From Tridacna crocea (lineage: Eukaryota > Mollusca > Bivalvia > Cardiida > Cardiidae), in NCBI GenBank assembly GCA_943736015.1, contig OX031069.1:39590728-39654727 (forward strand): a stretch of 64,000 nucleotides of DNA, read 5' to 3'. The position numbers and the translations under genes were made by a program. Positions 44,101 to 46,437 of this stretch are shown piece after piece. Below the pieces are notes generated by a model. The model did not search any database. It saw only the letters and a list, made by a program, of their open reading frames with translations, and had not been told where the DNA came from. How positions within the stretch are numbered: the stretch's first letter is position 1; each line of letters opens with the position of its first letter.

Positions 44101-44305
44101 AGAAGAACGAGGGATAGCTGCCTGGCAGGTCAAAAACGAGGACGAGGATAGTTTTGTATTGAACCGACACCTATATGACGAAGGCTACGAGGTTTATCAG
44201 CCCTGGTTACCTAGGCGACTTCTGAGTCTTTCAATCATGAAACATGTACCTTTCCTACCATATCAGCCGTCCAAAATGGAAGCTCAAGCAGAAATACAGT
44301 CATGA
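446..44305 (+). CDS. SLC23: SLC23 family nucleobase/ascorbate transporter, 12 visible exons, 5' partial
   Basis: Family role: sodium-coupled uptake of ascorbate or nucleobases across the plasma membrane through about 12-14 membrane helices. Exons are 446-603, 6151-6245, 11234-11334, 16642-16823, 18167-18287, 21307-21463, 22285-22538, 39959-40123, 41895-42003, 42335-42382, 43108-43203 and 44094-44305. All junctions are AG/GT with matching phase and sum to 1698 nt (565 residues plus TGA). Visible hallmarks are SIGDYYACAR (about residues 298-307), THAVNRG, the NAT signature GNIGAVGVTR (347-356), YPVLGG, SSPRN and FLDNTVPG near the end. The first exon starts within TM1, so the N terminus and first coding exon(s) lie upstream of the window. 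The TM1 histidine of mammalian SVCTs aligns with Gln, and the first residue of the NAT motif is Gly where human SVCT1 has Pro. Substrate is therefore uncertain. Intron 7 contains two Ig-type loci on the other strand. Confidence 0.95.
1072..1147. repeat. MITE family A fragment
   Basis: Only one terminus remains, ending CCGTTTCGCGTGTTGCAAGCCA. Confidence 0.6.
1262..1485 (-). repeat. tRNA-headed SINE-like element
   Basis: On the minus strand it begins with a tRNA-like head containing an A box (TGGCTCAGTGGTGAG) and a B box (GGTTGTGAGTGCGATACC) at about 1415-1477, followed by a non-tRNA body. No intact tRNA fold is claimed. Confidence 0.6.
1486..2575. other. Intron 1 of the visible SLC23 gene, no clear element
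   Basis: About 1.1 kb of AT-rich intronic sequence with no convincing open frame, hairpin or RNA gene. Confidence 0.5.
2576..2790. repeat. MITE family D, copy 1
   Basis: Family D is about 230 bp with TTAA ends (TTAACTCTTTACCA...GGTAATGAGTTAA). Its central 65-bp near-perfect palindrome reads AACATTGTGGGAAAAGGAGA, then AAATGCTGGTAACCAGCATT, then the complement. The body contains a stretch like CAATCCCTACTTTTGACG. Confidence 0.85.
3655..3716. repeat. Hairpin family B, copy 1
   Basis: Family B is a hairpin of about 60-70 bp, TATCGACTCAGGTCAGCC, loop region TGCGCAGTTCGCGCA, then the complement and CGAAACTTTTTG. It often follows TTAATGCATCTGCAAAAAG, so the full element is probably longer. Confidence 0.8.
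3799..4058. repeat. MITE family A, complete copy
   Basis: Ends GGAGTGCAACACGCGAAAAG and CTTTTCGCGTGTTGCACTCC are inverted. Family A is about 260 bp with about 60-bp TIRs that each fold into a hairpin of the type TCGGATTAGCCTGCGCAG with its complement. Confidence 0.88.
4250..4516. repeat. MITE family A, copy
   Basis: Starts TGGCTTGCGATACGCGAAAA and ends TTTTCGCGTGTTGCAAGCCA. Both internal hairpins are present. Confidence 0.88.
4781..5043. repeat. MITE family A, copy
   Basis: Starts TGGCTTGCAATACGGGAAAA and ends TTTCACGTGTTGCAGGCCA. Third A copy within 1.3 kb. Confidence 0.88.
5330..5455. repeat. Hairpin of family G (decayed)
   Basis: TTTTCGGTTAAAGATCGAAATT, a stem through TCGGTAATAATTTCACGAGT, then the complement ending AATTTCGATGTTTCAC. 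Related to the ends of the palindrome at 50615-51475. Confidence 0.75.
5496..5520 (+). repeat. G homopolymer tract
   Basis: A run of 18 G from 5496 followed by TAGGGGGG. A possible sequencing or structural trouble spot. Confidence 0.9.
5701..5926. repeat. MITE family A with internal deletion
   Basis: Ends TGGCTTGCAACACGCGAAAA and TTTTCGCGTGTTGCAGGCCA are intact, but the right hairpin is missing, so it is about 40 bp shorter than the full copies. Confidence 0.88.
6151..6245 (+). CDS. SLC23: SLC23 exon 2 of the visible set
   Basis: Acceptor TTTTTCCAG, donor GTAAGT. Encodes LPFFQGASSEYIVPLLLVAN, matching the family LPxFQxxSFxxLVP segment, and ends with one base of a Gly codon. Confidence 0.93.
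6419..6905. repeat. Element J, copy 1
   Basis: Ends GGCGTATTCCTTTCGCTACT and TGAATGGAATACG. The inner sequence carries many GTTCTGAACA-type words. A second copy in opposite orientation lies at 43574-44056. Confidence 0.75.
6973..7183. repeat. MITE family C, complete copy
   Basis: Flanked by TTAA at both ends (TTAACCCTTAGACTGCTAAG and TTTAGCAGGATAAGAGTTAA), central hairpin intact. Confidence 0.88.
7388..8500. repeat. 144-bp tandem repeat array with GAGCTCACCTGAGC-type leader
   Basis: After the leader AGCTCACCTGAGCACGAAGT, five degenerate units recur with the phrase AAAAAGTAGGTCAC near 7613, 7758, 7904, 8047 and, after an inserted MITE, 8427. Spacing is about 144 bp. Units share GTTTGTCTTGATGATATCTC. 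Confidence 0.8.
8093..8323. repeat. MITE family D inserted in the tandem array
   Basis: Full D copy with TTAA at 8093-8096 and 8320-8323. It splits a 144-bp unit, so it arrived after the array formed. Confidence 0.88.
8661..8860. repeat. MITE family C, diverged copy
   Basis: Hairpin CACAGAACGTTCAGTCTGG is decayed. The right end GATAAAGGTTAA is kept. Confidence 0.7.
9117..9192. repeat. Hairpin family B, diverged copy
   Basis: GTCAACCCAGGTCAGACTGC, then GCGCAGGCTGACCAGAGTTG. Confidence 0.75.
9297..9493. repeat. Foldback MITE with GGGCCCATATTCACCAACC ends
   Basis: GGGCCCATATTCACCAACCA pairs with TGGTTGGTGAATACAGGCCC. The stem continues inwards through AAAGAAACACAA and ends in TGATTGGCTAAA around a short loop. 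Confidence 0.88.
9622..9672. repeat. Hairpin family B, shortened copy
   Basis: TATCGGCCCATGTCCGCGCA, then CTGACATGGGACGAAACTTT. Part of the stem is lost. Confidence 0.65.
9913..10141. repeat. MITE family E, copy 1
   Basis: Family E is about 228 bp with TTAACCCTTTACTCCATAGA and TAAAGGGTTAA ends. Its palindrome at 9968-10034 resembles that of family D but with matched base-pair swaps. This copy has GTGACAAAAGG paired with CCTTTTGTCAC. Confidence 0.88.
10138..10352. repeat. MITE family D, decayed copy abutting E
   Basis: Shares the TTAA at 10138-10141 with the preceding E copy. The central hairpin is eroded (GAGAAAAGGTACCACCATTT). Confidence 0.65.
10573..10790. repeat. MITE family D, copy
   Basis: Contains GTGAGAAAAGGAGAAAATGC followed by TGGTTACCA and the complement. 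Ends are diverged. Confidence 0.78.
10888..11101. repeat. MITE family C, complete copy
   Basis: TTAACCCTTATCTTGCTGAA at the left, CAGCAAAAGGATTAA at the right. It lies about 130 bp upstream of SLC23 exon 3. Confidence 0.85.
11234..11334 (+). CDS. SLC23: SLC23 exon 3 (extracellular loop)
   Basis: Acceptor AACAG, donor GTGAGT. A polar, Asn/Ser/Gly-rich extracellular loop with possible N-glycosylation sites (NGS, NIT), ending RIIHNVQA, which aligns with the REVQG segment before the next helix. The phase agrees on both sides. Confidence 0.85.
11496..11655. repeat. Dispersed repeat L, copy 1
   Basis: Begins TATACCCCCCAAAACTAATG and contains CTGTCTGTCCGTGTGTCCGT and TGTCAAAGCG. Also present at 39160, 54050 and 62590. 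Confidence 0.75.
11775..12600. repeat. D fragment plus repeat N interrupted by element F
   Basis: A decayed D hairpin (11775-11822) is followed by repeat N (AAGGTAGTA...), which resumes after about 12466 (TTATCAACTGATAAGAAATT). Element F occupies about 12108-12465. It ends in a perfect-looking hairpin, TGAGATAAGATTTTATTAAA with its complement (12354-12452). Confidence 0.7.
12779..15574. mobile_element. 2.8-kb element with about 500-bp inverted terminal arms
   Basis: The left arm (12779 to about 13268) and the right arm (about 15045-15574) are inverted copies: GTTGTAAGCTGTACGG, then TAGTCACTTCCAAGATGGCG, ATTGTGGGGGAATGATGTGG and GTGTAGTCCACATCAACAAT recur inverted on the right. The 1.8-kb interior has no recognisable transposase. 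Probably a non-autonomous foldback element, or an inverted duplication. Confidence 0.8.
13269..15044. other. Interior of the long inverted-arm element
   Basis: No open frame here exceeds about 108 codons and none has recognisable motifs. Frames at 13765-13986 and 14236-14562 are unconvincing. Confidence 0.5.
15575..16261. other. SLC23 intron, unassigned
   Basis: A 100-codon frame at 15749-16051 has no domain features and I do not call it. No repeat family was recognised. Confidence 0.5.
16262..16404. repeat. Foldback MITE
   Basis: GTTAATTCACGTTTTTTTTT, AACATTCGCAGAGGCCC and AATGCTTTAACACC pair with their complements on the right. The stem is about 60 bp. Confidence 0.8.
16508..16578. repeat. 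Hairpin family B, copy
   Basis: GTTTCGGCTCAGGTCAGCCT, then AGGCTGACCTGAGTCGATAC. About 65 bp upstream of SLC23 exon 4. Confidence 0.82.
16642..16823 (+). CDS. SLC23: SLC23 exon 4 (membrane helices)
   Basis: Acceptor CATTGCAG, donor GTAAAT. Encodes LQGSLIVAGLVHALLGFTG, then IGPLTIVPT, a strongly conserved SLC23 stretch, and VNWPIAIS. Ends two bases into a Ser codon. Confidence 0.95.
17109..17212. repeat. Foldback MITE GGCCGGTTGCATAAC
   Basis: GGCCGGTTGCATAACAGCAG pairs with the right end ATACAACCGGCC. The inner arms are TTAAACCTAGGTTAAGCCAT and its complement. Confidence 0.85.
17340..17523. repeat. MITE family A, truncated copy
   Basis: The left terminus is missing. It keeps the GCGCAGGCTATTCCGAGACG half-hairpin and ends TTTTTCGCGTGTTACATGCC. 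Confidence 0.75.
18167..18287 (+). CDS. SLC23: SLC23 exon 5
   Basis: Acceptor TTTACAG, donor GTAAGT. Encodes the helix TIVVAVILCLYLA and the following loop up to HQVFA, matching the SILLIILFSQYL region of human SVCT1. Completes the split Ser codon and ends in phase 0. Confidence 0.9.
18655..18800. repeat. Fragment of the TTAACATGCTTGGG repeat
   Basis: TTATTTAGCATGCTTAGGTA and TTATTTAACATGCTTGGGTA occur in tandem, then GAACCAGTCTATATTTTGG. Related to the palindrome at 32917-33081. Confidence 0.6.
19050..19116. repeat. Hairpin family B, copy
   Basis: GTTTCGATCCAGGTCAGCCT with its complement AGGCTGACCTGGGTCGATAC. Confidence 0.82.
19606..19861. repeat. MITE family A, copy
   Basis: Left end GTGAAAAGGTGCATTCGGAC, right end TTTTCGTGTGTTGCAGGCCA. 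Both inner hairpins are somewhat decayed. Confidence 0.82.
19970..20201. repeat. MITE family D, copy
   Basis: Left body CATTACCACACAATCCCTAC, full palindrome around 20028-20092, right end TTGATAAAGAGCTAA. A second D fragment (19900-19940) precedes it. Confidence 0.82.
20193..20435. repeat. MITE family C containing a poly-G tract
   Basis: Left end CTAAACCCCCTACCCTGCTA, right end CCACAGGTTAA. A G-rich run sits at 20295-20322 inside, and the central hairpin has lost one arm. Confidence 0.72.
20622..20825. repeat. Repeat K, two tandem copies
   Basis: CTCATCGGTAAACATCGACG to ATGAGAGTTAATGGCCGT occurs twice. Related copies flank the minisatellite pair at 57133-58100. Confidence 0.7.
20843..21285. 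repeat. Element H, copy 1
   Basis: The foldback part 21082-21280 pairs TGGTTAATATGGGGAAATAT and AAGGGAAAGGT with their complements, around ACGAGTGCCTTACAGCACTCGT. Ends 21 bp before SLC23 exon 6. An inverted relative is at 33428-33792. Confidence 0.8.
21307..21463 (+). CDS. SLC23: SLC23 exon 6
   Basis: Acceptor CCCCTAG, donor GTAAGA. Encodes FNWLLCGILTMTGVF, then GFKARTDAR, equivalent to the human GFQARTDAR segment, and PWFSVPYPG across the junction. Confidence 0.95.
21565..21745. repeat. Repeat N, partial
   Basis: ATAATTACCTCCCTTTT-type core and AATTTCAAGATAGGCAT, matching parts of 11830-12100 and 37143-37480. Confidence 0.65.
22065..22090 (+). repeat. (CAAA)n microsatellite
   Basis: About six CAAA units. 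Confidence 0.9.
22285..22538 (+). CDS. SLC23: SLC23 exon 7 (core transport motifs)
   Basis: Acceptor TTTCCAG, donor GTATGT. Holds SIGDYYACAR, THAVNRG, EGMCTVISG and the NAT signature GNIGAVGVTR at its end. This is the most diagnostic exon of the gene. Confidence 0.97.
22733..22764 (+). repeat. (GA)n microsatellite
   Basis: About 16 uninterrupted GA units, 195 bp after SLC23 exon 7. Confidence 0.92.
23138..23200. repeat. Hairpin family B, decayed copy
   Basis: GAGTCAACCCACGTCAGCC with ACTGACGTAGCTC. The loop arm is degraded. Confidence 0.55.
23437..25669 (-). pseudogene. Frameshifted paralogue of the Ig-domain gene
   Basis: Exon 1 (25622-25669) encodes MDLATIYCLLHGISSL, with donor GTATGT. 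Exon 2 runs from the acceptor TTTATAG (first base 25086) to a final TAA at 23437-23439. Relative to the intact copy at 31222-32883 the frame breaks at least four times: a net deletion near KELLG (about 24625), one extra T just after LSV (about 23893), a 5-bp GACAA duplication in the second Ig domain (about 23729) and a small deletion after YKHK (about 23610). The C terminus is still recognisable (AISTIYCVAK). Breaks of different size and sign argue for decay rather than one sequencing error. Confidence 0.85.
25790..26075. repeat. Degenerate short tandem repeat, about 22-27 bp
   Basis: Words like ATTACCGAAGTCGTCATTTA recur about ten times with many substitutions (TCATTACCGCAGTTGTCATT, TTATTACCGAAGTCGCCATT, TCATTTATTACCAAAG). 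Confidence 0.6.
26076..28010. other. Unassigned AT-rich part of SLC23 intron 7
   Basis: About 1.9 kb between the Ig pseudogene and a D MITE. No coding frame above 62 codons and no clear inverted repeat was seen. Confidence 0.5.
28011..28241. repeat. MITE family D, complete copy
   Basis: TTAACCCATCACCACACAAT at the left, GTGTGGTAATGAGTTAA at the right, full palindrome at 28067-28132. Confidence 0.9.
28325..28556. repeat. MITE family D with duplicated stem
   Basis: The stem half GAAAAGGAGAAAGTGCTA is repeated in tandem (GAAAAGGAGAAAGTGTTGCT), so the hairpin is asymmetric. Confidence 0.7.
28557..29570. other. Intron sequence with a 51-bp tandem duplication
   Basis: A stretch starting GCAATTGTCATCAGATTTTC (28994) is repeated immediately (GCAATTCTCATCAGATTTTC). 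Otherwise no element was recognised. Confidence 0.7.
29571..29665. repeat. Element H, half copy
   Basis: ACGGCACTCGTTATTTTCAC to TTCCCATATTAACCACAAGC matches only one arm of the H foldback. Confidence 0.75.
29666..31221. other. Unassigned intronic region downstream of the intact Ig gene
   Basis: AT-rich. No frame above 110 codons and none with domain features. It would contain the 3' UTR of the Ig gene, but I could not place a close poly(A) signal. Confidence 0.5.
31222..32883 (-). CDS. Ig-domain gene exon 2 (main body)
   Basis: Open for 553 codons from the acceptor CTTACAG (complement of 32884-32890) to TAA at 31222-31224. Starts IVKVNGDASLDEIENR and ends SDPIVYP. A long single exon following a signal exon is typical of secreted immune-type genes in molluscs, but that is context rather than proof. 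Confidence 0.9.
   Translation of the reverse strand: MVKVNGDASLDEIENRLNAFEKKLSQFDALVDGLSNLCSVVQEIKGKEKIGEKPMNPSIEIPQIDGSDEKSIAADVDDDNEEWNEIKKRTLKLVSFESGGLLNKEIDLSITYIADAGYIAEWFLSRQYHGHTTRDNGQVTKELLENDRIKFTTKTTVRDLDSISWASLIISSTAYSAQISLNISALSEKGTQMFHEPDKKILQMIPRITVPADELKSNGFNTTITVSENVIEGMNEKRYRPNVAISLINAKTSPPEFIEFWAKDYDSNLTLTVKNGSDNEVVVSLTEHFAVYGGIIQIWLPQTASGYIRDFSYGNEFKLINQDIGDVMPHHTFGLYKPRERMYVQGPYLSHTCLAFGVPLPAITLLKREKDGSLVETEIDYEYERGIYKLSVLQFEPNKPSKPEGDYICQASNGNQIVQYKTTYLPLQEVEIDEEKTRLIKNTKEKTILTCKATGHPTPKLELRADYEYGQDLIESSSARYKHKFNTRKNVSKVTLLILPPDEAISTIYCVAKQALEANVEIRKTKAIKIRDPQPDDSITSYNYTVSDPIVYP
31222..36240 (-). CDS. Secreted protein with coiled coil and two C-terminal Ig-like domains (intact copy)
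   Basis: Two coding exons on the minus strand (36193-36240 and 31222-32883) joined in phase 0 encode 569 residues. Residues 1-16 are a hydrophobic signal segment. About 24-54 form a heptad-like coiled coil, and 80-100 are acidic. About 100-335 have no family I recognise. Two Ig-like domains follow: Cys369 with Cys425 in YICQASNG, and Cys467 in LTCKATG with Cys526 in IYCVAKQ. Several N-glycosylation sequons (NIS, NTT, NLT, NGS, NVS, NYT) are present, with no membrane helix or GPI-like tail. I infer secretion. An immune or adhesion role is only a possibility. The gene sits inside intron 7 of SLC23, opposite strand, and a decayed paralogue lies downstream at 23437-25669. Confidence 0.88.
32917..33081. 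repeat. Foldback element in the Ig gene intron
   Basis: AGGTTATTTAACATGCTTGG pairs with CCAAGCATGTTAAATGACCT. The inner arms include GATTCGCACACTGCAGAACC and its relatives. It starts 34 bp upstream of Ig exon 2. Confidence 0.82.
33428..33792. repeat. Element H, copy 2 (inverted)
   Basis: Foldback ATTTCATCAGCTTGCGGTTA with its complement, followed by a 190-bp body that is the reverse complement of 20850-21070 (GTCAACGAATGCCACTATTA). Confidence 0.82.
34324..34412. repeat. MITE family A, truncated copy
   Basis: Only the left end TGCAACACGCGAGAAGGGGG and half of the hairpin. Confidence 0.75.
34480..34679. repeat. MITE family C, diverged copy
   Basis: ATCAGACGGCACGTTCTGCT core and GTCGGTGAGTCGCGCTTACC. 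It shares its right TTAA with the next D copy. Confidence 0.72.
34676..34905. repeat. MITE family D, complete copy
   Basis: TTAACCCTTTCCTAAACGAC at the left, TTTGGGAAAGGGTTAA at the right, perfect-looking palindrome around 34790-34853. Confidence 0.9.
34961..35147 (+). repeat. tRNA-like SINE fragment
   Basis: Head with GAGCCCAGGTAGAGCAGTGC (A-box-like) and ACTCGAATCCCGAGC (B-box-like), followed by ACAAGGTTAAATTCTCTCTC. Confidence 0.5.
35148..35548. mobile_element. Element P, internally deleted copy
   Basis: Imperfect TIRs of about 60 bp: AAGCCAAGGCTGACGATTCA at the left, with the inverse of ATCGTTACCTTTGCTCGCGA at the right. It has the ATG region of the longer copy (56207-56765) but lacks about 160 bp of its centre. 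Confidence 0.78.
35643..35955 (+). repeat. tRNA-derived SINE
   Basis: Head GCCGATATAGCTCAGTAGG (A box) and GGTTGTGGGTGCGAATCC (B box), body with GAGACATTAAACCGAGGTCC and GCACGTTAAAGAACTAGG, a conserved invertebrate SINE-type body, and an A-rich tail ending AACCAACCAACCAAC. Confidence 0.85.
36193..36240 (-). CDS. Ig-domain gene exon 1 (signal peptide)
   Basis: ATG at 36240 going leftwards; encodes MELGTILCLLFGVSIS followed by the donor GTAAGT. The paralogue has the same exon size, splice phase and a similar sequence (MDLATIYCLLHGISSL), which supports the start. Confidence 0.85.
36369..36575. repeat. MITE family D with collapsed hairpin
   Basis: TTAACCCTTTCCCAAACAAG and TTTGGGAAAGGGTTAA ends are intact. 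The right arm of the palindrome is lost after GGAGAAATTGCTCGTAAC. Confidence 0.85.
36838..36906. repeat. Hairpin family B, copy
   Basis: CGACTCATGTCAGCCTGC, then GCTGACATGAGTCGATAC. The outer stem reads CATG instead of CAGG and is matched on both sides. Confidence 0.8.
36913..37141. repeat. MITE family D, complete copy
   Basis: TTAACTCTTTACCACACAAT at the left, TTTGGTCAAGAGTTAA at the right, intact palindrome. Confidence 0.9.
37143..37480. repeat. Repeat N, near-complete copy
   Basis: ACTGGACCCGTAATAGAAAA through TAATTACCTCCCTTTTTCAA to GCTCTAGAAGTATTAG. The 44614-44990 copy is its reverse complement. Confidence 0.75.
37668..37879. repeat. MITE family C, copy
   Basis: TTGCTAAGTGCGATCCACTG at the left, AGCAAGGTAGGGGTTAA at the right. 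The hairpin is imperfect. Confidence 0.78.
37876..38010. repeat. MITE family D, decayed copy
   Basis: Abuts the C copy at TTAA 37876-37879. The eroded palindrome reads GCAGGAAAAGAAGAAAATAC. Confidence 0.65.
38083..38169 (+). repeat. (TCTG)n/(TC)n microsatellite
   Basis: Begins GTCCGTCCGTCCG, continues as about 13 TCTG units, then TC repeats. Confidence 0.92.
38347..38566. repeat. MITE family C, copy
   Basis: GCTGCGAAGCGCGAGGGG, a near-perfect hairpin with CTGCACAGAATGTGCAG, and right end TAGCAGGACAGGGTTTAA. Confidence 0.83.
39160..39310. repeat. Dispersed repeat L, copy 2
   Basis: TATACCCCCGCAAAACGAAT, a CTGTCTGTCCGTGTGTCCGT stretch and GTATTAAGTCACATTCAGT. Confidence 0.75.
39418..39608. 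repeat. MITE family D, copy with lost right end
   Basis: TTAACCCTTTACCAGAAGAC at the left. The palindrome is present and the right body is missing. Confidence 0.8.
39610..39825. repeat. Repeat N, inverted partial copy
   Basis: GTTATCTCCCTTTGTAACGAG, ATAAATGATAGTTC and ATGGCTCGGTTAAAC match the reverse complement of other N copies. It lies about 130 bp upstream of SLC23 exon 8. Confidence 0.7.
39959..40123 (+). CDS. SLC23: SLC23 exon 8
   Basis: Acceptor after a long pyrimidine tract (CTTTTTTTCAG), donor GTGAGC. Encodes VASRQVFVCVGILYIIFG and IPYPVLGGAIVVLFGIFVG, phase 0 at both ends. It follows the 17.4-kb intron with the nested genes. Confidence 0.95.
40263..40327. repeat. Hairpin family B, copy with swapped stem pairs
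   Basis: TATCGACCTCTATCAGCCTG pairs with CAGGCTGATAGAGGTCGAAA. Compared with the family form CAGGTCAGCC, both arms are changed in register. Confidence 0.85.
40330..41105. other. SLC23 intron 8, unassigned
   Basis: A short tandem GACAAGCCGGTTTTTA occurs twice near 40390. No other structure was recognised. Confidence 0.5.
41106..41840. repeat. Nested inverted repeats in SLC23 intron 8
   Basis: A GC-rich hairpin at 41113-41184 (CTGCGTAAGAAAATTTTGAC with its complement). Then 41225-41370 is partly inverted as 41635-41810 (AAAACGCACGTCTTGG versus CCAAGTAGTGCGTTTTTAAA, and ATAATTCATCTCAAATCAAA versus its complement). Confidence 0.7.
41895..42003 (+). CDS. SLC23: SLC23 exon 9
   Basis: Acceptor TTTACAG, donor GTATGT. 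Encodes VTAMSSPRNIAILGLATFIG and LVPTWV, matching the family NSSRNLFVLG segment. Confidence 0.93.
42056..42320. repeat. MITE family A next to SLC23 exon 10
   Basis: TTTGCAACACGCGAAAAAGG and CTTTTTCGCGTGTTGCAAGC ends, both hairpins intact. It fills most of intron 9 and ends 14 bp before the exon 10 acceptor junction. Confidence 0.88.
42335..42382 (+). CDS. SLC23: SLC23 exon 10 (48-bp microexon)
   Basis: Acceptor AATTTTCAG, donor GTAAGT. Encodes DESLDHIHLSGPLVNG and joins in phase on both sides (phase 1 to phase 1). An A-family MITE ends only 14 bp upstream. The exon could be skipped without a frameshift. Confidence 0.8.
42800..42935. repeat. Element F fragment
   Basis: GTTGTTAAGCTCGCCATAGA, CGCTTGATAACG and TTAATACAATCTTATCAAAT resemble the F hairpin at 12354-12452. 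Confidence 0.6.
43108..43203 (+). CDS. SLC23: SLC23 exon 11
   Basis: Acceptor TGATCCAG, donor GTCAGT. Encodes MKSFDSIAAMLLGNP and then GTILACFLDNTVPG, equivalent to human GGCLAFILDNTVPG. A D-family MITE begins 13 bp after the exon. Confidence 0.95.
43217..43350. repeat. MITE family D, truncated copy at a splice donor
   Basis: TTAAACCTTTACCAAACTGT at the left and the palindrome to CCCACTATGTTTTC. The right body is absent. It starts 13 bp after exon 11. Confidence 0.82.
43574..44056. repeat. Element J, copy 2
   Basis: GGCCGTATTCCTTTCATCTG at the left, GTAGCGAAAGGAATACGCC at the right. Inverted relative to 6419-6905 and ending 37 bp before SLC23 exon 12. Confidence 0.78.
44094..44305 (+). CDS. 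SLC23: SLC23 terminal coding exon
   Basis: Acceptor TTTACAG. Encodes TKEERGIAAW, corresponding to SPEERGLIQW in human SVCT1, then a charged cytosolic tail ending EAQAEIQS before TGA at 44303. No AATAAA is evident close downstream. Confidence 0.95.
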
Positions 44306-44435
44306 ATCTATCGTAGATGTATATAAGATTTAATTTGTTTCGTATACCATATACAAACTGGCTTTTGCCTGTACTCATACATAAAAGTATTCTAGCCATG
44401 CCCTGGAAAAAGGGGGTTTAATGTATATACACAAA

Positions 44436-44500
44436 GAAAGTATCGACTCAGGTCAGCCTGCGCGGAGTGCGCAGGCTGACCTTTGTCGAAACTTTTTTTT
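44436..44500. repeat. Hairpin family B, copy
   Basis: TATCGACTCAGGTCAGCCTG with CAGGCTGACCTTTGTCGAAA. About 130 bp after the SLC23 stop, so it is probably in the 3' UTR. Confidence 0.82.
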
Positions 44501-44613
44501 TTTCGTAAATTTTCTGCATGATCCCTTAGTCTACCTTATATTTCGAACGGTTGTAAAACAAGTTATGATTTATCGATTCACAGTTATGTAATAACTTCTT
44601 GCTTGGTATAATT

Positions 44614-44990
44614 AAGGTAGTGGGCCACTAATACTTCTAGTGTAACATGGCATAAAATTTCTTTACAATTGATAAAGACAGTTTTATACAGATATTAACA
44701 TTTTTGCACATTTTTAACCGGCCAGAAATTCCTTTTATGTCTATCTTGAAATTGTTTGTTGATACTCTTGTTAGTTTCCAGAAATGGGAGGTAATTATCA
44801 TGTCACTTTGTAATGAGAATATAGAGGTTTTAGATTTATAAATGATAATTCTAGGTAAGACAAAAGGACAAAGTCGCTCGGTGAAAGTAGTACAATAATA
44901 TTCATTTTTAATCTTAGAAAATTTTGTAGGATAATATTATAGTAGAAATAGCTGTTTTCTATTACGGGTCCACTATATTTAATCACAGAA
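44614..44990. repeat. Repeat N, full-length copy
   Basis: TTAAGGTAGTGGGCCACTAA at the left to TTACGGGTCCACTATATTTA at the right, with a short inverted end. The best-preserved N copy. Confidence 0.78.
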
Positions 44991-45237
44991 ATATACTAAA
45001 TCCCCTTGTACCAGGACTTGACTCAATATTTTAACGTTATAAAATTTGTCCAGTAGATAGAAATGTTACTATATTTGACATTACTGCAGCAATTAGCTAA
45101 AAAGTCTTCCTCTTTTTTGTTGCCCATGCCTAAAGATATATCGTGTTTCGTTAGTTTCCAAGTTTTAGTTACAGTTGGTATCATAAGTAAATAAGAACGA
45201 ATTCTCGGAATATTCAGCCAATAAAACGTTTATGCCT

Positions 45238-45469
45238 TTAACCCAGTACCACACAAAACCCTACTTTTGACGACCCTGAGATAGAAGCCTCTAGAAAACA
45301 TTGTGGGAAAAGGAGAAAATGCTGGTAACCAGCATTTTCTCCTTTTCCCACAATGTTATCTACCCTACTCAAAACAAATTTCAAATTTTCAGTCTTTTTT
45401 ATTTTGCCGTCTGCAAGTACTTTCAATTTGGACCAGTCTAAAATTTTGTCGTTTGGTATAATGAGTTAA
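45238..45469. repeat. MITE family D, complete copy
   Basis: TTAACCCAGTACCACACAAA and GGTATAATGAGTTAA ends, palindrome at 45295-45357. Confidence 0.9.
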
Positions 45470-45594
45470 ACGTTTTGGCCAACCATTTTGGCGTTTCGAT
45501 CAGAGACGTGTATTAGTTAGTGTCTCCCAGGTAAGATAGAATAGCCTAATGCTATTTGCAATGCAAGAAAATATTAGAATATATTTAATCCTTC

Positions 45595-45799
45595 TCCTGC
45601 TGAATAAATCAAATTAAACTTTTCGGGCCAATATTATAAACCCAAACGATGCTATATTTCAAGTATATTTTTTAAAGAAAAATATCTTTTTATCGGACAG
45701 TGTAGATCCAAGATCAGACTGCACGTTCTGTGCAGTCTGATCTTGATCTACGCTGTCCGTAAAAGGTCAGCTAGTCGCGATAGGCAGCTTAGGGGTTAA
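45595..45799. repeat. MITE family C, complete copy
   Basis: TTAATCCTTCTCCTGCTGAA and GGCAGCTTAGGGGTTAA ends, hairpin ATCAGACTGCACGTTCTGTG with complement. Confidence 0.85.
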
Positions 45800-45846
45800 T
45801 TATATGAGCCATGTTCCGAGAAATGGGGGCTTAATGCATCTGCGAA

Positions 45847-45909
45847 AAAGTATCGTCTCAGGTCAGCCTGCTTAGTCCGCGCAGGCTGACCTGAGTCGAA
45901 ACTTTTTGC
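45847..45909. repeat. Hairpin family B, copy
   Basis: TATCGTCTCAGGTCAGCCTG with CAGGCTGACCTGAGTCGAAA. Confidence 0.82.
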
Positions 45910-46000
45910 TATCATTCTATTTTCTGTGTGCCAGGGGACCAGCCTACCTTATAATTCAGTCGGTTGGTACACAAAGTGGCTTTTGTAGATCCTTAATCCT

Positions 46001-46221
46001 TTAACCCATAAGGCATTTCTATGGTATCTCTAATTGACCCTAAATAACAGCAAGGATGAAGCCGTCTCCTATGTGTATATGACACCTTTTGATAGCATAG
46101 AAAACATTGTGGCAAAAAGCGAAATTGCTCGTGACGAGCAATTTCACCTTTTGCCACAATGTTTTCCAAAGGTTCCTACAAGCAATGCGTAGAAATGAGT
46201 ATCTATGGAGTAAAGGGTTAA
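46001..46221. repeat. MITE family E, copy 2
   Basis: TTAACCCATAAGGCATTTCT at the left, ATGGAGTAAAGGGTTAA at the right, palindrome at 46101-46166. Orientation opposite to copies 1, 3 and 4. Confidence 0.9.
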
Positions 46222-46344
46222 TTATGTGATGTCTTGCTGGTTATAATGCATTACAAAGATTCATTAAGCCCTCCTTTCCTAGAGCCCCATATAGTATGGA
46301 GCTAAAATTGAAGTCACATAAATATTAGCATGTCATGTTATGTT

Positions 46345-46437
46345 GGTTACAAGCATTTTCTGCTTTTTCTCGATAATGTTTTCTAAAGACGTTTTGTCTC
46401 AGGGTCGTTAAATCCGTTGATTGTCGGTAAAGGGTTA
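46345..46437. repeat. MITE family D, right-end fragment
   Basis: ATAATGTTTTCTAAAGACG to GTCGGTAAAGGGTTAA. Confidence 0.7.

Noticed and set aside
44798..44986. 62-codon minus-strand frame after the SLC23 stop
   Set aside because: Lies in dispersed repeat N. Not conserved as a frame in the other N copies.
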